IMG/VR virus record: IMGVR_UViG_3300045902_000346
Span: 1-36,464 of that record
DNA from: a virus
Reading direction: 5' to 3' (one strand)
DNA length: 36,464 nt
Shown: piece by piece, positions 1-8,472 of the stretch
How the letters are laid out: each line of letters starts with the position of its first letter
Numbering within the stretch: position 1 is the first letter of the stretch
Program-made: the position numbers and the translations under genes
Notes under the pieces: model-generated
Seen by the model: only the letters and a program-made list of their open reading frames with translations
The model's database searches: none
What the model was told of the DNA's origin: nothing

Positions 1-61
1 AGGTCACGCTAGGGGTGACCGTGTTGACGGGAGTTTCTTCTTTTTTATTTTCGTTTGACAT
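1..61 (-). CDS. Start of an unidentified protein, truncated by the window edge
   Basis: An ATG at 61-59 opens a minus-strand frame that runs without a stop to base 1. About 20 residues are visible, beginning MSNENKKEETPV, hydrophilic and rich in Glu, Lys, Thr and Val. The ATG overlaps the TAA stop of the upstream gene (TAATG), the junction style used throughout this operon, which supports it as a real start. No domain can be recognised in so short a piece. Confidence 0.5.
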   Translation of the reverse strand, partial: MSNENKKEETPVNTVTPSVT

Positions 62-261
62 TATTTAATTTTCTCCACGGTGATATTACCGTAAATGGTG
101 GTCGGCCAGTATGGGAAGTGCGCGTTCCTATCTACATACTTCAAGTATCTATCATAAATACTATACTCGACCACAATATATTTTTCAGTATTGAAGGGTT
201 CGCCGTCTATTAATATTTTGTACTCTGATGTTACTTCATCATCTATTACTTCTTGTTCCAA
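61..261 (-). CDS. Small hypothetical protein (66 aa)
   Basis: Not recognised. It is a 66-residue protein with an acidic N-terminus and a Tyr-rich centre (YSIYDRYLKYVDRNAHF). The start at 261 is a TTG; no in-frame ATG lies nearby, and an AAGGA sequence lies about a dozen bases upstream. It overlaps the end of the preceding gene by 16 bases and its TAA overlaps the next ATG, so it appears translationally coupled on both sides. There are no cysteine clusters or membrane segment. Confidence 0.5.
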   Translation of the reverse strand: MEQEVIDDEVTSEYKILIDGEPFNTEKYIVVEYSIYDRYLKYVDRNAHFPYWPTTIYGNITVEKIK

Positions 262-980
262 TTTTCATCCCATCCTTTAATAGAGTCCTTAATTTTTTCC
301 GGCTTTTGTTGATACTCATTGAGTACGCCAATCATCTTAACTGAGATAGAATATGGCACATCTTCAATCTTATCAAACTTGTTAGTACCTAAATTAATAT
401 ACTTCATTAAATTAATATTGTTTCTCTTACACAATTGTACTAAGAAATTAATTTGATTTTTAGTGATTTTTCCTACATTGTCTGGAGTGTCAGGAGCCAC
501 AGTGGTGATTTCCTCTGCTGCCACTACTCGCTTCAACATTAAAGCTTTACGAAGGGCTCTAGCTTCGGCTCTAGTAGAAGCTGTAGAAGTAGCAAAACGT
601 CGGAATTCTGCGTCACAGTTAGCGATATTTACGTCGGCTACTTCTCGGAAATAGATTTCTCGACCGGTTTCTCGATGGACAATTCTAACTGCGTGTTCTA
701 CTGTAGCAGAAAAATCGTTATTAGGAAGTGGAGCTTGAACTACGTTACAAACACTTTCTACTATATCACCAATTAACTTTTTAGTAACACGTCTTAACCC
801 ATCTACTGTAGGATTTCCGTCAATCATCTCATCTTCTTCAAAATGTTTAAAAACATAATCTGACCAATCTGGGTCAGTCATTTCAGGAACAATATCTTCC
901 TTTTTGATTTCTGGAACGATAATGGGAAGTGAGGAATCGACCTCTACATCTAATTTATTTAATGGATTATCTTCTGACAT
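246..980 (-). CDS. Putative ssDNA-annealing / recombination protein (Rad52/Sak-like, tentative)
   Basis: A protein of 244 residues. The core from about residue 55 to 155 contains PTVDGLRRV, then a beta-rich stretch, then the Ala/Arg-rich helix ASTRAEARALRKAL followed by VVAAEE. This layout (sheet, then a helix rich in Arg and Ala) resembles the DNA-binding core of Rad52/Sak-type annealing proteins. The C-terminal part (KITKNQINFLVQLCKRNNI...) looks like the small helical domain often appended to phage annealing proteins. The ATG at 980 overlaps the preceding TGA (TGATG) and is preferred over the GTG one codon upstream. It would act with RecA, SSB and the exonuclease encoded in this window. 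The family assignment rests on motif resemblance only; a RecA-loading mediator is an alternative. Confidence 0.4.
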   Translation of the reverse strand: MSEDNPLNKLDVEVDSSLPIIVPEIKKEDIVPEMTDPDWSDYVFKHFEEDEMIDGNPTVDGLRRVTKKLIGDIVESVCNVVQAPLPNNDFSATVEHAVRIVHRETGREIYFREVADVNIANCDAEFRRFATSTASTRAEARALRKALMLKRVVAAEEITTVAPDTPDNVGKITKNQINFLVQLCKRNNINLMKYINLGTNKFDKIEDVPYSISVKMIGVLNEYQQKPEKIKDSIKGWDENWNKK

Positions 981-1768
981 CACTTTACCTCTATTTCGAT
1001 TAAGCGCTTATCTTCATCGGGTGTCTTGAGACTTATTGATTCTAACACATTTAGGATATCTGTCAAGGCCCGACGCTTTTGGATTTCGGAAAGATTTTTA
1101 GTTAAATGTTTAACACGTAACACAATATAACCGGATTGTAATAATAAACCGTTTTTTTGCTGGTCAGCGCTAATATGCTTTTGGAGACTTTCTTCTCCCC
1201 AAATAGGAAAGAAGTGGGCTGGCCCATCTATTTCAATAACTACTGGAGGATTCATTTCTGAAAGAAATAAGTCTAACTGTAATTTTTCATTTTCTACCAC
1301 AGCTTCCTTATGAAAAACTACCTTGTAGCTGCGTCTTCCTAGTTCTATCAATAAAAATCGCTCTAGTTTAGAACCAATTTCCGCGCTTTCCCGAATCGCT
1401 TCGCCCGCTGCCTTTTGAATTCTTTCTCTGTCTTTATCTTCTAAATTTTCCCAATTTTCTTTAGCTACTTTAGAACGACGCTCTTTTTCTTCCGAAGAAA
1501 GATTTTCCCAATTTTTTGCGACAGATTCACTAATTTTAATTTTTTCTCGCTCGGTTCTTTTTCGACCCCGCGTAGGATGTTCGTGTCGCCCACTCTTTAA
1601 AGCTTGCTTTTGAGCTTCGGCTCTAGTTCTTAATGGGATGCCCGCTTTTTCTAAAACTCTAGCTACCTTATTAGGATATGTTTTTAGTATCTTAGCAATA
1701 TCATACGTACTTTTGCCTAAAGTTACATAAGCGTATACAATGTATTTTTCAGTAAATTCTATTTCCAT
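980..1768 (-). CDS. Homing-type endonuclease: HTH + NUMOD3-like repeats + Vsr-like (EDxHD) nuclease
   Basis: A protein of 262 residues. Residues 1-55 carry a helix-turn-helix-like segment (YDIAKILKTYPNKVARVL). Residues about 68-125 hold basic repeats with the pattern RTEREKIKISES and KNWENLSSEEKERR, resembling NUMOD3 DNA-binding modules of homing endonucleases. The C-terminal 130 residues form a Vsr-like nuclease with the residues expected for the EDxHD class: E in SKLERFL, D in LQLDLFL, D and H in EIDGPAHF, and D in SADQQKN. Such proteins are common free-standing nucleases of large phages. It is not inserted in a recognisable host gene here. Its TGA overlaps the next ATG. A general DNA-processing role rather than homing cannot be excluded. 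Confidence 0.72.
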   Translation of the reverse strand: MEIEFTEKYIVYAYVTLGKSTYDIAKILKTYPNKVARVLEKAGIPLRTRAEAQKQALKSGRHEHPTRGRKRTEREKIKISESVAKNWENLSSEEKERRSKVAKENWENLEDKDRERIQKAAGEAIRESAEIGSKLERFLLIELGRRSYKVVFHKEAVVENEKLQLDLFLSEMNPPVVIEIDGPAHFFPIWGEESLQKHISADQQKNGLLLQSGYIVLRVKHLTKNLSEIQKRRALTDILNVLESISLKTPDEDKRLIEIEVK

Positions 1769-2226
1769 ATTAGACTCACAAATTTATCTATATTAAAATC
1801 TTCTATCACGGTATCTATTTTAACACCCCACATCTTTTCAGTAATTTTAGCGTAGTCATCATTTCTAGCTATAAGTGTTAGGTTAGGATTGCTATATATT
1901 GGATATATCTTAGAAAATTGTTTATCTTCTAAATGAATCCATTCTAAATCCCAAATATAGAAGTAGCGGTTAGAAATAGTGGGTATATTGACAATATCAT
2001 TTGCTAAATTAAGATTGCAGGCTACCACATTACCATCGTACCCCCAAAGTTCTACAGCTTGCATACAAGCGAAATTGGGAGTTAAACAAGTTTTTATTAG
2101 GTTTTCATAAAAACCTATAATATCTATTTGATAATTCTCTTTAAGAAAATTATTGGAATTATTAATACATAAATACGCGGCTTGGTTTGCGCCTAAATTA
2201 GATAAAGCTAATCCTAATTTTCTCAT
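1759..2226 (-). CDS. Hypothetical protein of the glycosyltransferase cluster (155 aa)
   Basis: Not recognised. The protein begins MRKLGLALSNLGANQAA and has no obvious catalytic motif. Its final part (NLTLIARNDDYAKITEKMWG) resembles the end of a GT-B-like Rossmann half, so it may be a reduced glycosyltransferase-like fold. It starts at 2226, one base into the end of the upstream glycosyltransferase gene, and overlaps the start of the downstream nuclease gene by 10 bases, so it is part of the same operon. By position it may help the neighbouring glycosyltransferase, but this is inference. Confidence 0.45.
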   Translation of the reverse strand: MRKLGLALSNLGANQAAYLCINNSNNFLKENYQIDIIGFYENLIKTCLTPNFACMQAVELWGYDGNVVACNLNLANDIVNIPTISNRYFYIWDLEWIHLEDKQFSKIYPIYSNPNLTLIARNDDYAKITEKMWGVKIDTVIEDFNIDKFVSLIWK

Positions 2227-3131
2227 TATTTAACTCCTAATACTTTAAAGATTTCCTGCACTCTATCCGTATAACAATGATGATTATTAATTAGCCACTC
2301 TATTCCAGTTAATTCCAACTTCGGCTGCTTAACAATAATCTCTTCTAACTCTTCTACATTTTTAAAGAATAAGCAGGATTCTCCAAAAATGTCATGATAG
2401 TCAGGTAAAGATTCGTGTACTACTGGCGTCTTATTATATTTTAATATTTTAAATATTCTTTCGCTTGGAGAAGTAGAATTATCATTAGAAACACTAATAT
2501 TTATTTTAGAATTTTCTACTACCTCTTGAAACGAACGTTTATCTAAAGAACCTAAATAATTAGCTGTGGGCCAAGGACCGTAACCAAATAATTTTACTTG
2601 ATATCTTTCTAACAAAGGGTAGATAAACTCAGAGATATTTTTTTCTTTTCTCGCCTCATAGCATCCAATGAAAGAGATTTCTGACCGAAAGCTACTTTGA
2701 AGCGGTGAAGGAGCCGGTAGAACTAAATCAGCCGCAGGTAAGCAGGGAAGGATGCCATACACGCCGGAATGATGCCCCCAATGTAATCTCTCCTTGGATA
2801 TCAAGGTAGGAAAGGTAGTATTGAGAAGCACGCCAGCATTGCGGAGTTGGTAAACAAAGTTTTTTTCTTCTTCGGAAGCTTCTTCAAAGTTGCTAATGAA
2901 AAGAATGATTTTTATTTTCTTATCCAGAATTGCCCGCACAGCATCTCTCGTTAAATCTCGACTATGAGCCCAGACTAAATCTGGGTCAAACTCATCCATC
3001 GCATCAAAGGAAGAATCTTTTCCACATACCCAACTACGAGTCTGATGCCCTAGGAATTGAAAGGCGTGGAACCAACCGGAAGAGAGGCTCTGTGTGTCAG
3101 GCACCTTCCCTGCTGAAACTAAAATCTTCAT
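2226..3131 (-). CDS. Glycosyltransferase, GT-B fold (glycosyl transferase family 1-like)
   Basis: A protein of 301 residues. The N-terminal half begins MKILVSAGKVPDTQSL and contains DPDLVWAHSRD. The C-terminal half has a typical donor-binding region: ISFIGCYEARKEKN, then LFGYGPWP, then SERIFKILKYNKTPVVHE and the acidic VEELEEIIVK. It probably transfers a sugar from an NDP donor to phage or host glycan or to modified DNA; the substrate cannot be told. Two copies of the GC-rich repeat lie inside the gene in opposite orientation (2741-2760 and 3097-3117), and the interval between them looks more GC-rich than its surroundings. The start at 3131 overlaps the end of the nucleotidyltransferase gene. 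Confidence 0.75.
   Translation of the reverse strand: MKILVSAGKVPDTQSLSSGWFHAFQFLGHQTRSWVCGKDSSFDAMDEFDPDLVWAHSRDLTRDAVRAILDKKIKIILFISNFEEASEEEKNFVYQLRNAGVLLNTTFPTLISKERLHWGHHSGVYGILPCLPAADLVLPAPSPLQSSFRSEISFIGCYEARKEKNISEFIYPLLERYQVKLFGYGPWPTANYLGSLDKRSFQEVVENSKINISVSNDNSTSPSERIFKILKYNKTPVVHESLPDYHDIFGESCLFFKNVEELEEIIVKQPKLELTGIEWLINNHHCYTDRVQEIFKVLGVK
2741..2760 (+). repeat. GC-rich dispersed repeat, copy A
   Basis: Plus strand AGCAGGGAAGGATGCCATAC. It faces copy B inside the glycosyltransferase gene; the coding strand reads GILPCLP. It is preceded by GGTA, as in copy D. Confidence 0.65.
3097..3117 (-). repeat. GC-rich dispersed repeat, copy B
   Basis: Minus strand TTCAGCAGGGAAGGTGCCTG, continuing A. 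It encodes SAGKVP at residues 6-11 of the glycosyltransferase. Confidence 0.65.
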
Positions 3132-3850
3132 AACTTACCTTTCACTAAATTTCGCGCCTTGGTAATATCCTTGGAATAATCCACTTCCACAATCTTTGAG
3201 TTGGGACTGTAGTATTCTTGAAAATCAATTCCTTCTTCCAGCATCAAATTGAAAATTTCAAATGAAAAGAATTTGTTTCGATTTTCGTCATCCATGAAGT
3301 TTAGATAGGACTCCATCTCATTCTCTTCTAGATAACATATTTGTGACCATTTAATGTCAGACCCATAACAGAATGTGGATATTTTATCTTCGTTCTTTAA
3401 GATACCAATTTCATCTTTATAGAATTGATGGTTTTTATCTAATAAGACTCCACTTTTATCCCATTCAATTTCAGATAAAGTTTCCTTATTGAAAACTAAA
3501 TCTCCATACACAATTAAGTATTTATTTTTATCACAGTATTCTGTGGCAATACTAATACTTTTAGCTACATTATTATCTTCATAATGTTTATTATGTATAG
3601 TTTTGACTTCTTTACTTCCTAACACTCTTTTGAATTTCCACTCATTCACAAAGTTGTTAATTTTATTATGCTCAAATCCTGTAACAATTACAATATCGCT
3701 TTTAGGATATAATTCTTGAAGAATATTTAATTGCCTTCCTAAAATATTAGTATTATCCAGTAATATTAAACATTTAGGTCCGTAGCTTTTCATTCTCTTG
3801 CCAATTCCCGCTACCGGAATTATAATACTAAATTCTTTAAAATTATCCAT
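3128..3850 (-). CDS. Sugar/alcohol-phosphate nucleotidyltransferase (MobA/RmlA-like fold)
   Basis: A protein of 240 residues. The N-terminal glycine-rich nucleotide-binding loop reads IIPVAGIGKRMKSYGPKCL, the classical signature of NTP-transferases that activate sugar phosphates or phosphocholine. It is followed by LGRQLNILQELYPKSDIVIVTG and, near residue 115, the metal-binding-type YLIVYGDLVFN. It would make an NDP-activated precursor for the neighbouring glycosyltransferases. It overlaps both neighbours by 4-8 bases. The exact substrate is unknown; a CTP:phosphocholine-type enzyme is as likely as a hexose type. Confidence 0.72.
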   Translation of the reverse strand: MDNFKEFSIIIPVAGIGKRMKSYGPKCLILLDNTNILGRQLNILQELYPKSDIVIVTGFEHNKINNFVNEWKFKRVLGSKEVKTIHNKHYEDNNVAKSISIATEYCDKNKYLIVYGDLVFNKETLSEIEWDKSGVLLDKNHQFYKDEIGILKNEDKISTFCYGSDIKWSQICYLEENEMESYLNFMDDENRNKFFSFEIFNLMLEEGIDFQEYYSPNSKIVEVDYSKDITKARNLVKGKL

Positions 3851-4430
3851 TTGTTCTCTGTCTTGCTTTACTTAAGATATAATCTCTATTGCTATTAAGG
3901 GTTTTATTAGTAATATTAATATCCTTTTTACAGGAAACGTATAAACTTTCTGGAATATGAAAGATGGGAAACTTTTCGGAGATTCTTAGCCACATATCCC
4001 AATTTTCCAAAACTGAAAGTGAAACATCAAACTCCCCACAAGTTTCAAAAACTTCTCTTTTATAGAGAGCCGTGGTAGGAATTTGATGCCCAGAAGTTAT
4101 CTTTTGTCTATCGAAGGATGGTAGATATTGTCTGTAATATTCATTTTCAAAATCTGTATAGACTGCCCCCACGGGATATTTTTGAATGGCATCAAAACAT
4201 TTTTTGATATAGTCTAGTTTTAAACGTTGAGTAGTCTCTACAAACATTAAATACGGAGTTTGACATAATGACAACCCTTTATTTAATAATTCGCTTTTAG
4301 TATAATCTCCACCTACCATTAAACCTTTACCAAATTCACATTTTTGCGCTTTGATGGTACTTAGACATTGCGCTGTTTGTTCTTTATTATTGATAAAATC
4401 AATAATAATGACAGTTAGGATTTTATCCAT
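3843..4430 (-). CDS. Family 2 (GT-A) glycosyltransferase, short
   Basis: A protein of 195 residues with GT2 features: N-terminal strand LTVIIIDFINNKEQTAQCL, NKGLSLCQTPYLMFVE, AVYTDFENEYYRQYLPSF (the DxE-like metal site region), and the acceptor-side motif FDVSLSVLENWDMWLRI, which matches the ED..W.R signature of GT2 enzymes. It is shorter than most GT2 proteins because the N-terminal donor-binding part is compact. It is encoded between another GT-like protein and the nucleotidyltransferase, overlapping both. Confidence 0.72.
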   Translation of the reverse strand: MDKILTVIIIDFINNKEQTAQCLSTIKAQKCEFGKGLMVGGDYTKSELLNKGLSLCQTPYLMFVETTQRLKLDYIKKCFDAIQKYPVGAVYTDFENEYYRQYLPSFDRQKITSGHQIPTTALYKREVFETCGEFDVSLSVLENWDMWLRISEKFPIFHIPESLYVSCKKDINITNKTLNSNRDYILSKARQRTNG

Positions 4431-5238
4431 TTTTAATATCCTCGTATTTTTTAATTAGATATTCGTGACCATCTTTTTTGGCTAAATAATCCACTTTTTC
4501 TTTCAAGGTATTAAATACAACTTCTTTGCTTCCATTACCTTCTTCTAAGATTCTAGCTTCACTCATAGGAATATTACCTTGTAACTTCTTATGTAAGGCG
4601 TAGGATACAAAAGGTCCGCGCCCAATTTCTTCGTTAGGTAATATATAAGAGAATCTCAACATTCTTTCATTAAGAGATTCATCTATGTTAGCATAGAACT
4701 CATCATCATCTAAAGTTCCGCCGGGATATAAGATTACATAGAAATCTGCGTTTCCTTTTACTAAAGAGAAATCCAGTGAATCTAATTCATGAACTCTTTC
4801 CTTGTTTTCTCCAAGCATCACCTTATCTACTCTATAACTAAAATTATATTCTTTAGCTATTTTGATTAGTTTGGCTACACTTAAACTAGAATTATTATTG
4901 AATACTACTAGATTAGTTTTCAATAATTGTTTTTCTATACTGTCTAAAGTTTTCTTTAATTTGTCTTCTTGGTAATTTTCGTCATTAATATAAATAATAG
5001 TTTCGGTAGATATTAGTAATTCCGCTCTAACAATAATAGGTAGATTGAATCTATCTTTCTTTTCCGCCCATTTGTTAGTTCTTAAGGCTGAACAATATCT
5101 ACCTTTAATAGTCACATTACCATTCTCATCATGTTCTATAGTAGCCCCATTCTTTTGAAACGGGTCTAATCTTTCTAGTTGGCATTCTCCAGGCTTAGTC
5201 GCGAAAATACAATTTTTGCATTCCGTTTTGTAATTCAT
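4423..5238 (-). CDS. Glycosyltransferase-like protein with N-terminal Cys cluster
   Basis: A protein of 271 residues. The N-terminus has Cys-rich CKNCIFATKPGECQLERL, plausibly a metal site, and a further Cys in GRYCSALR. From residue 75 on, a GT-A-like core is visible: LLISTETIIYINDENYQEDKLKKTL, then LVVFNNNSSLSVAKLIKIAKEYNF and DFYVILYPGGTLDDDEFY, which matches the strand order of GT2 proteins. No complete DxD motif is seen, so it may be a divergent or inactive glycosyltransferase. The Cys-rich N-terminus recurs in phage glycosylation proteins and may bind zinc. It overlaps the downstream GT2 gene by 8 bases. Confidence 0.5.
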   Translation of the reverse strand: MNYKTECKNCIFATKPGECQLERLDPFQKNGATIEHDENGNVTIKGRYCSALRTNKWAEKKDRFNLPIIVRAELLISTETIIYINDENYQEDKLKKTLDSIEKQLLKTNLVVFNNNSSLSVAKLIKIAKEYNFSYRVDKVMLGENKERVHELDSLDFSLVKGNADFYVILYPGGTLDDDEFYANIDESLNERMLRFSYILPNEEIGRGPFVSYALHKKLQGNIPMSEARILEEGNGSKEVVFNTLKEKVDYLAKKDGHEYLIKKYEDIKNG

Positions 5239-5711
5239 TTTAATCTCTTTGCTTTGACGATAAAATTAAAGTTAATATATGTTTTCTCAATTATTTCAAA
5301 ATTTCTGTTCTTAAAGACTTCAGAAATGGAATCCATATTTAAAGCTGACTTTCTGAATTCCCAACTTTGATTCTGTTCACCGAATAACATCTTGTTAAAT
5401 TTGATGATGTCAATATCTCCCCGAGAATAAGCTTTGAACACTTTTTCAAAGTCAATTTCAGATATTTCTATAGTTCCACCTATTCTAATTTTAGAAATCC
5501 AGTTATTTAATATCTTATCAACTTTATTAGAGTCAAAAAAGCTTAAAACGTTATACGCTCGTAATTCGGTGCATTCTGCGATGTCTACGTATTCATCTAT
5601 ATTTGTTACGTCAGCTTTGATTTTACAGGTTCCAGCTTCTCTTAGAATAGGGTCTAAATTAAGATATCCATTTAAACAGTTTGGATTATCTAAAGTAATG
5701 TTGATTTTCAT
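5235..5711 (-). CDS. SAM-dependent methyltransferase-like protein
   Basis: A protein of 158 residues. GYLNLDPILREAGTC, ADVTNIDEYVD, then RAYNVLSFFDSNKVDKILNNW and IRIGGTIEISEIDF follow the pattern of class I methyltransferases that lack a full N-terminal GxGxG loop, with the 'bottleneck' strand (NVLSFF), a helix and the G-G-T-IEI strand. Such short methyltransferase-like proteins are common next to glycosyltransferases in phage and capsule clusters. The target is unknown. It overlaps the genes on both sides by about 4 bases. Confidence 0.55.
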   Translation of the reverse strand: MKINITLDNPNCLNGYLNLDPILREAGTCKIKADVTNIDEYVDIAECTELRAYNVLSFFDSNKVDKILNNWISKIRIGGTIEISEIDFEKVFKAYSRGDIDIIKFNKMLFGEQNQSWEFRKSALNMDSISEVFKNRNFEIIEKTYINFNFIVKAKRLK

Positions 5712-6655
5712 ATTTTTCCGTTAAATGTAGTATTTGATGTATTGATAATAAGTTTATTTATATCATGTGTAAAATGATGTGTAGAATGTTTTACAACTGT
5801 TTCGTAAGCATTTTTTCTAATTAAATCTAGTTCATTTTTAGAACAGTTTAAAACGTACTTTAAGGTATCGTTAATATCTTCTGCTTTAGTTAGAAAACCA
5901 TTATAATTATTATCAATTAACTCATGTGAAAAATGATTTTCTAAAGCTACTACAATACAACCACATGCCATCGCTTCTAATATTTGCATGGGTTGAGGAA
6001 CAAAGATGGTTGGATTGAAATATATCAAGTTAGTATTATATTGTCTAATTAATTCTTGCCAGTGAAGAAAATTATCTTGACCAAATATTTTGAGCGGTAA
6101 TTTTTTATCTATATTTTTGTGATAAACTCTGAAACCGTGCGACCAATCTCTTTCTTTCCACATTGGAATAGCTGTCATAATAGAATCTTCTCTATCTAAA
6201 TTCATATTATGAAACAAAACATTATCTACTCCGTTGCCTACTAGTTCAAAATTATTATTGAATCCCCAAGCATTTGCTTGTCTTTCATTAATAAAAACGT
6301 TTATATCACCTTCTTCTTTTTTAATTTCTTTATTTACATTAGGATAATCTAGTTCTAATAAAAGAAGTGGTAAATGATAAGATTTTGATATTTTTTTAGC
6401 ATCTTGAAGATGCCTGTTTCTGCCTAAACAAATTACTAAATCATAACCTATTCCATATTCTAAAGCCATGACTTGACGAAAATTTTCTGGAATTAAAGAA
6501 CCGGTATGATTCCATTTACCCATCAGATAGAAGTTATGGCCCGTTTTGGCTAAAAGTGATTGGTAACGCTCATTAGAGTTTAGTAAAATGATATTGAGCG
6601 GCTCACTGGAATCTCTAGTGGCCGCTCTAATAATAGATTCTAAAGCGATTGACAT
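5708..6655 (-). CDS. Glycosyltransferase, GT-B fold (family 1/4-like)
   Basis: A protein of 315 residues. The C-terminal half carries the donor-binding signature PQPMQILEAMACGCIVVALE followed by GFLTKAEDINDTLKYVL, which is characteristic of GT1/GT4 enzymes. The N-terminal half (DLVICLGRNRHLQDAKKI, PLLLLELDYPNV) is a Rossmann-like acceptor domain. The ATG at 6655 follows an AGGA sequence that lies partly in the right arm of the hairpin at 6665-6699, so the hairpin could mask the ribosome site. Confidence 0.75.
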   Translation of the reverse strand: MSIALESIIRAATRDSSEPLNIILLNSNERYQSLLAKTGHNFYLMGKWNHTGSLIPENFRQVMALEYGIGYDLVICLGRNRHLQDAKKISKSYHLPLLLLELDYPNVNKEIKKEEGDINVFINERQANAWGFNNNFELVGNGVDNVLFHNMNLDREDSIMTAIPMWKERDWSHGFRVYHKNIDKKLPLKIFGQDNFLHWQELIRQYNTNLIYFNPTIFVPQPMQILEAMACGCIVVALENHFSHELIDNNYNGFLTKAEDINDTLKYVLNCSKNELDLIRKNAYETVVKHSTHHFTHDINKLIINTSNTTFNGKI

Positions 6656-6664
6656 AAATGGTTC

Positions 6665-6699
6665 CTACTATTAAATCGGTATTTCCTAACTAATAGTAG
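6665..6699 (-). terminator. Intergenic hairpin between phoH and a glycosyltransferase gene
   Basis: A perfect 9-bp inverted repeat, CTACTATTA and TAATAGTAG, separated by 17 bases, fills the gap after the PhoH stop. No U-rich tail follows on the minus strand, so it may not be a classical rho-independent terminator. Its 3' arm touches the AGGA ribosome site of the next gene, so an RNA-processing or translation-control hairpin is equally possible. Confidence 0.45.
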
Positions 6700-6708
6700 T
6701 CCAAAAAG

Positions 6709-8472
6709 TTATGAATTGTCCATCCATCCGATTATTTTTGCTGTTAAACCATTTCGGACGATGTCTTTTTGGTCTAATTCGACGATTGCAATGTTATCAT
6801 CTCGGTCGTCTAATCTATCAATCATCACTTCATAAGGAACTCTTAGTGTTCTACCATCGTCAAATTTTTGCCAATATGGTAAGTCGCTTTGAGTACAGTC
6901 ACCCACGCAAATAAATTTGGAATTTTTACCCACGCGAGTAATTAACATTTTTAATTGTGGATAAGAACAGTTTTGAGCTTCATCCACCACAATATAAGTA
7001 TCATCAAAAGTTCGACCTCTCATGAATTCGCAAGTATCTATCACTAACCTTTCTTCATCTATGAGTGTCTGTAGATATTCTGGAGAGCAAAACTTAGAAA
7101 ACAAATCGGTAAAGGCTAACATATGTGGGGCTAACTTCTTGTCTTTTTCTCCAGGTAAGAATCCGATAGCACGACCACATTCTTGTAAAGGTCTAATTAA
7201 AAGTAATTTCTTGTATTTATCAGCTTTTAAGTATTCAATACCTTTACCTAAAGATAGGTGGGTATTGTGAGTCACAATAAAATTATTAGTTAAGTATAAA
7301 TGTTTTTCATCTTCAATCATAATACATTGAGATTTTTTTTCACCAACACTTTCTACATTTTCTACATATCTTACAGGTTTATATTTTGTTCTTTCTTTTT
7401 GTAAATCAGCCTTTCTTTTTAATGAAAAACAATTAATATTTGGTAGACATATACTTAATATCCAACATAATTTACCCTCTAGTATTTCATCTTTATATTT
7501 ATATTTAGGGATTTTACTAGACACTGAAACTGTTCCGCCTAATGAATTTATTAGATGAATAAAAGTTTCCTTTAATTTATTAGACGTTGTACATAAAATT
7601 GGAGTTCCAGTAGTTTTATTAACAGTTCCATCTCCGTCCATTATTCCTCTTAACAATTCAATTCTTTGTTCTATATTACCAAATAAATATTCGTCAGGAA
7701 TATATTTTTCGTAACTATATAATCCATGTAAATTAAGTCTTTTTAGTTCGTCATTTATTACATTTTTGTAATCATCATTATCATCACTCTTTTTTATAAC
7801 ATAATCATATTTTGAATTATGTTTAACTTTGGAGATAATATATTCTTTATTTAATACAGATTTTGCTTTATTTAATACTTCTTCATCAGAAGTTGTAAAT
7901 CTAGGATTTTGTTTTAAACATCCTTCTGATATTAATACTCCTAATAAATATGGATGTATAACATATTCTTTTTCTTTAAATTCTACTGGATTGCAAACTC
8001 CAATTTTTAAAACTTTTCTATTATTAGAATTCAAATAATTATTTTTAATAAAATTTGTATCAACTATTTTAGTCCAACCATTTTGAATATGAGTTACTTC
8101 CCATAAGTGTTCTCCGCAGCATTCGACTGAAGAACCATCATTAAAAGTTATTTTAAACAGTTCTTTAATAGGTTGTGGAAATACGCCGGTTACTTTTGAA
8201 GTACCATTTGGAGTACAAATTACATCTCCGACTTTAATATCTTTATTTAAGATAAAACCGTTTGGAGTATATATTTTTGAATCCATTGATAATGCTTTAC
8301 CCGAACCTGCGGGACCAGTACAGATTACGAATTCACAATCTTCAATAGCTTCCAATAAATCAATATGTCCGTCAGTCATAGGTTTTACTTTATACTTCTC
8401 AGAAAGAGAATCTAAAGTTTTTTTATCGAAAGTAGAACGATTAGGATTCGGTTTGCGTTCTTTCTTACTCAT
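6709..8472 (-). CDS. phoH: PhoH-like ATPase interrupted by an intein
   Basis: An open frame of 587 residues. Residues 1-59 and 404-587 together make a PhoH-type P-loop ATPase of about 243 residues, a protein common in large phages. The Walker A motif is GPAGSGK|T, cut by the intein exactly between K59 and T404. The C-terminal part holds RPLQECGRAIGFLPGEKDKK and the Walker B-like DDTYIVVDEAQN, then GDCTQSDLP, all typical of PhoH. The ATPase can work only after the intein is removed. The N-terminus (MSKKERKPNPNRS) is basic. A 9-bp hairpin lies after the stop. Its biochemical role is poorly known in the family; RNA/DNA-linked ATPase activity is assumed. Confidence 0.9.
   Translation of the reverse strand: MSKKERKPNPNRSTFDKKTLDSLSEKYKVKPMTDGHIDLLEAIEDCEFVICTGPAGSGKALSMDSKIYTPNGFILNKDIKVGDVICTPNGTSKVTGVFPQPIKELFKITFNDGSSVECCGEHLWEVTHIQNGWTKIVDTNFIKNNYLNSNNRKVLKIGVCNPVEFKEKEYVIHPYLLGVLISEGCLKQNPRFTTSDEEVLNKAKSVLNKEYIISKVKHNSKYDYVIKKSDDNDDYKNVINDELKRLNLHGLYSYEKYIPDEYLFGNIEQRIELLRGIMDGDGTVNKTTGTPILCTTSNKLKETFIHLINSLGGTVSVSSKIPKYKYKDEILEGKLCWILSICLPNINCFSLKRKADLQKERTKYKPVRYVENVESVGEKKSQCIMIEDEKHLYLTNNFIVTHNTHLSLGKGIEYLKADKYKKLLLIRPLQECGRAIGFLPGEKDKKLAPHMLAFTDLFSKFCSPEYLQTLIDEERLVIDTCEFMRGRTFDDTYIVVDEAQNCSYPQLKMLITRVGKNSKFICVGDCTQSDLPYWQKFDDGRTLRVPYEVMIDRLDDRDDNIAIVELDQKDIVRNGLTAKIIGWMDNS
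7264..8295 (-). mobile_element. Class 3-type intein with LAGLIDADG endonuclease inside PhoH
   Basis: Intein of 344 residues (PhoH residues 60-403). It starts with Ala (ALSMDSKIYTPNG) rather than Cys or Ser, and ends IVTHN before extein Thr. The three residues that define class 3 inteins are visible: Trp in block B (GEHLWEVT), Cys in block F (SQCIMIED) and Thr in block G (VTHN). The central part has two LAGLIDADG-like motifs, PYLLGVLISEGCL and ELLRGIMDGDGTVN. The first has Ser-Glu-Gly instead of Asp-x-Gly, so the endonuclease may be intact or weakened. The insertion point is the invariant P-loop. Confidence 0.87.

Noticed and set aside
463-654. Plus-strand open frame of 63 residues opposite the recombination gene
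   Set aside because: It is antisense to a gene with clear coding character, has no ribosome site and a composition typical of a shadow frame. The same applies to the other plus-strand frames, for example 5434-5724, 7022-7270, 12137-12379, 33533-33881.
2741-3117. Facing repeat copies as a shufflon-like invertible segment
   Set aside because: Kept only as an alternative: no recombinase gene is seen in the window, and inversion would break the conserved glycosyltransferase frame; the same holds for the other pairs.
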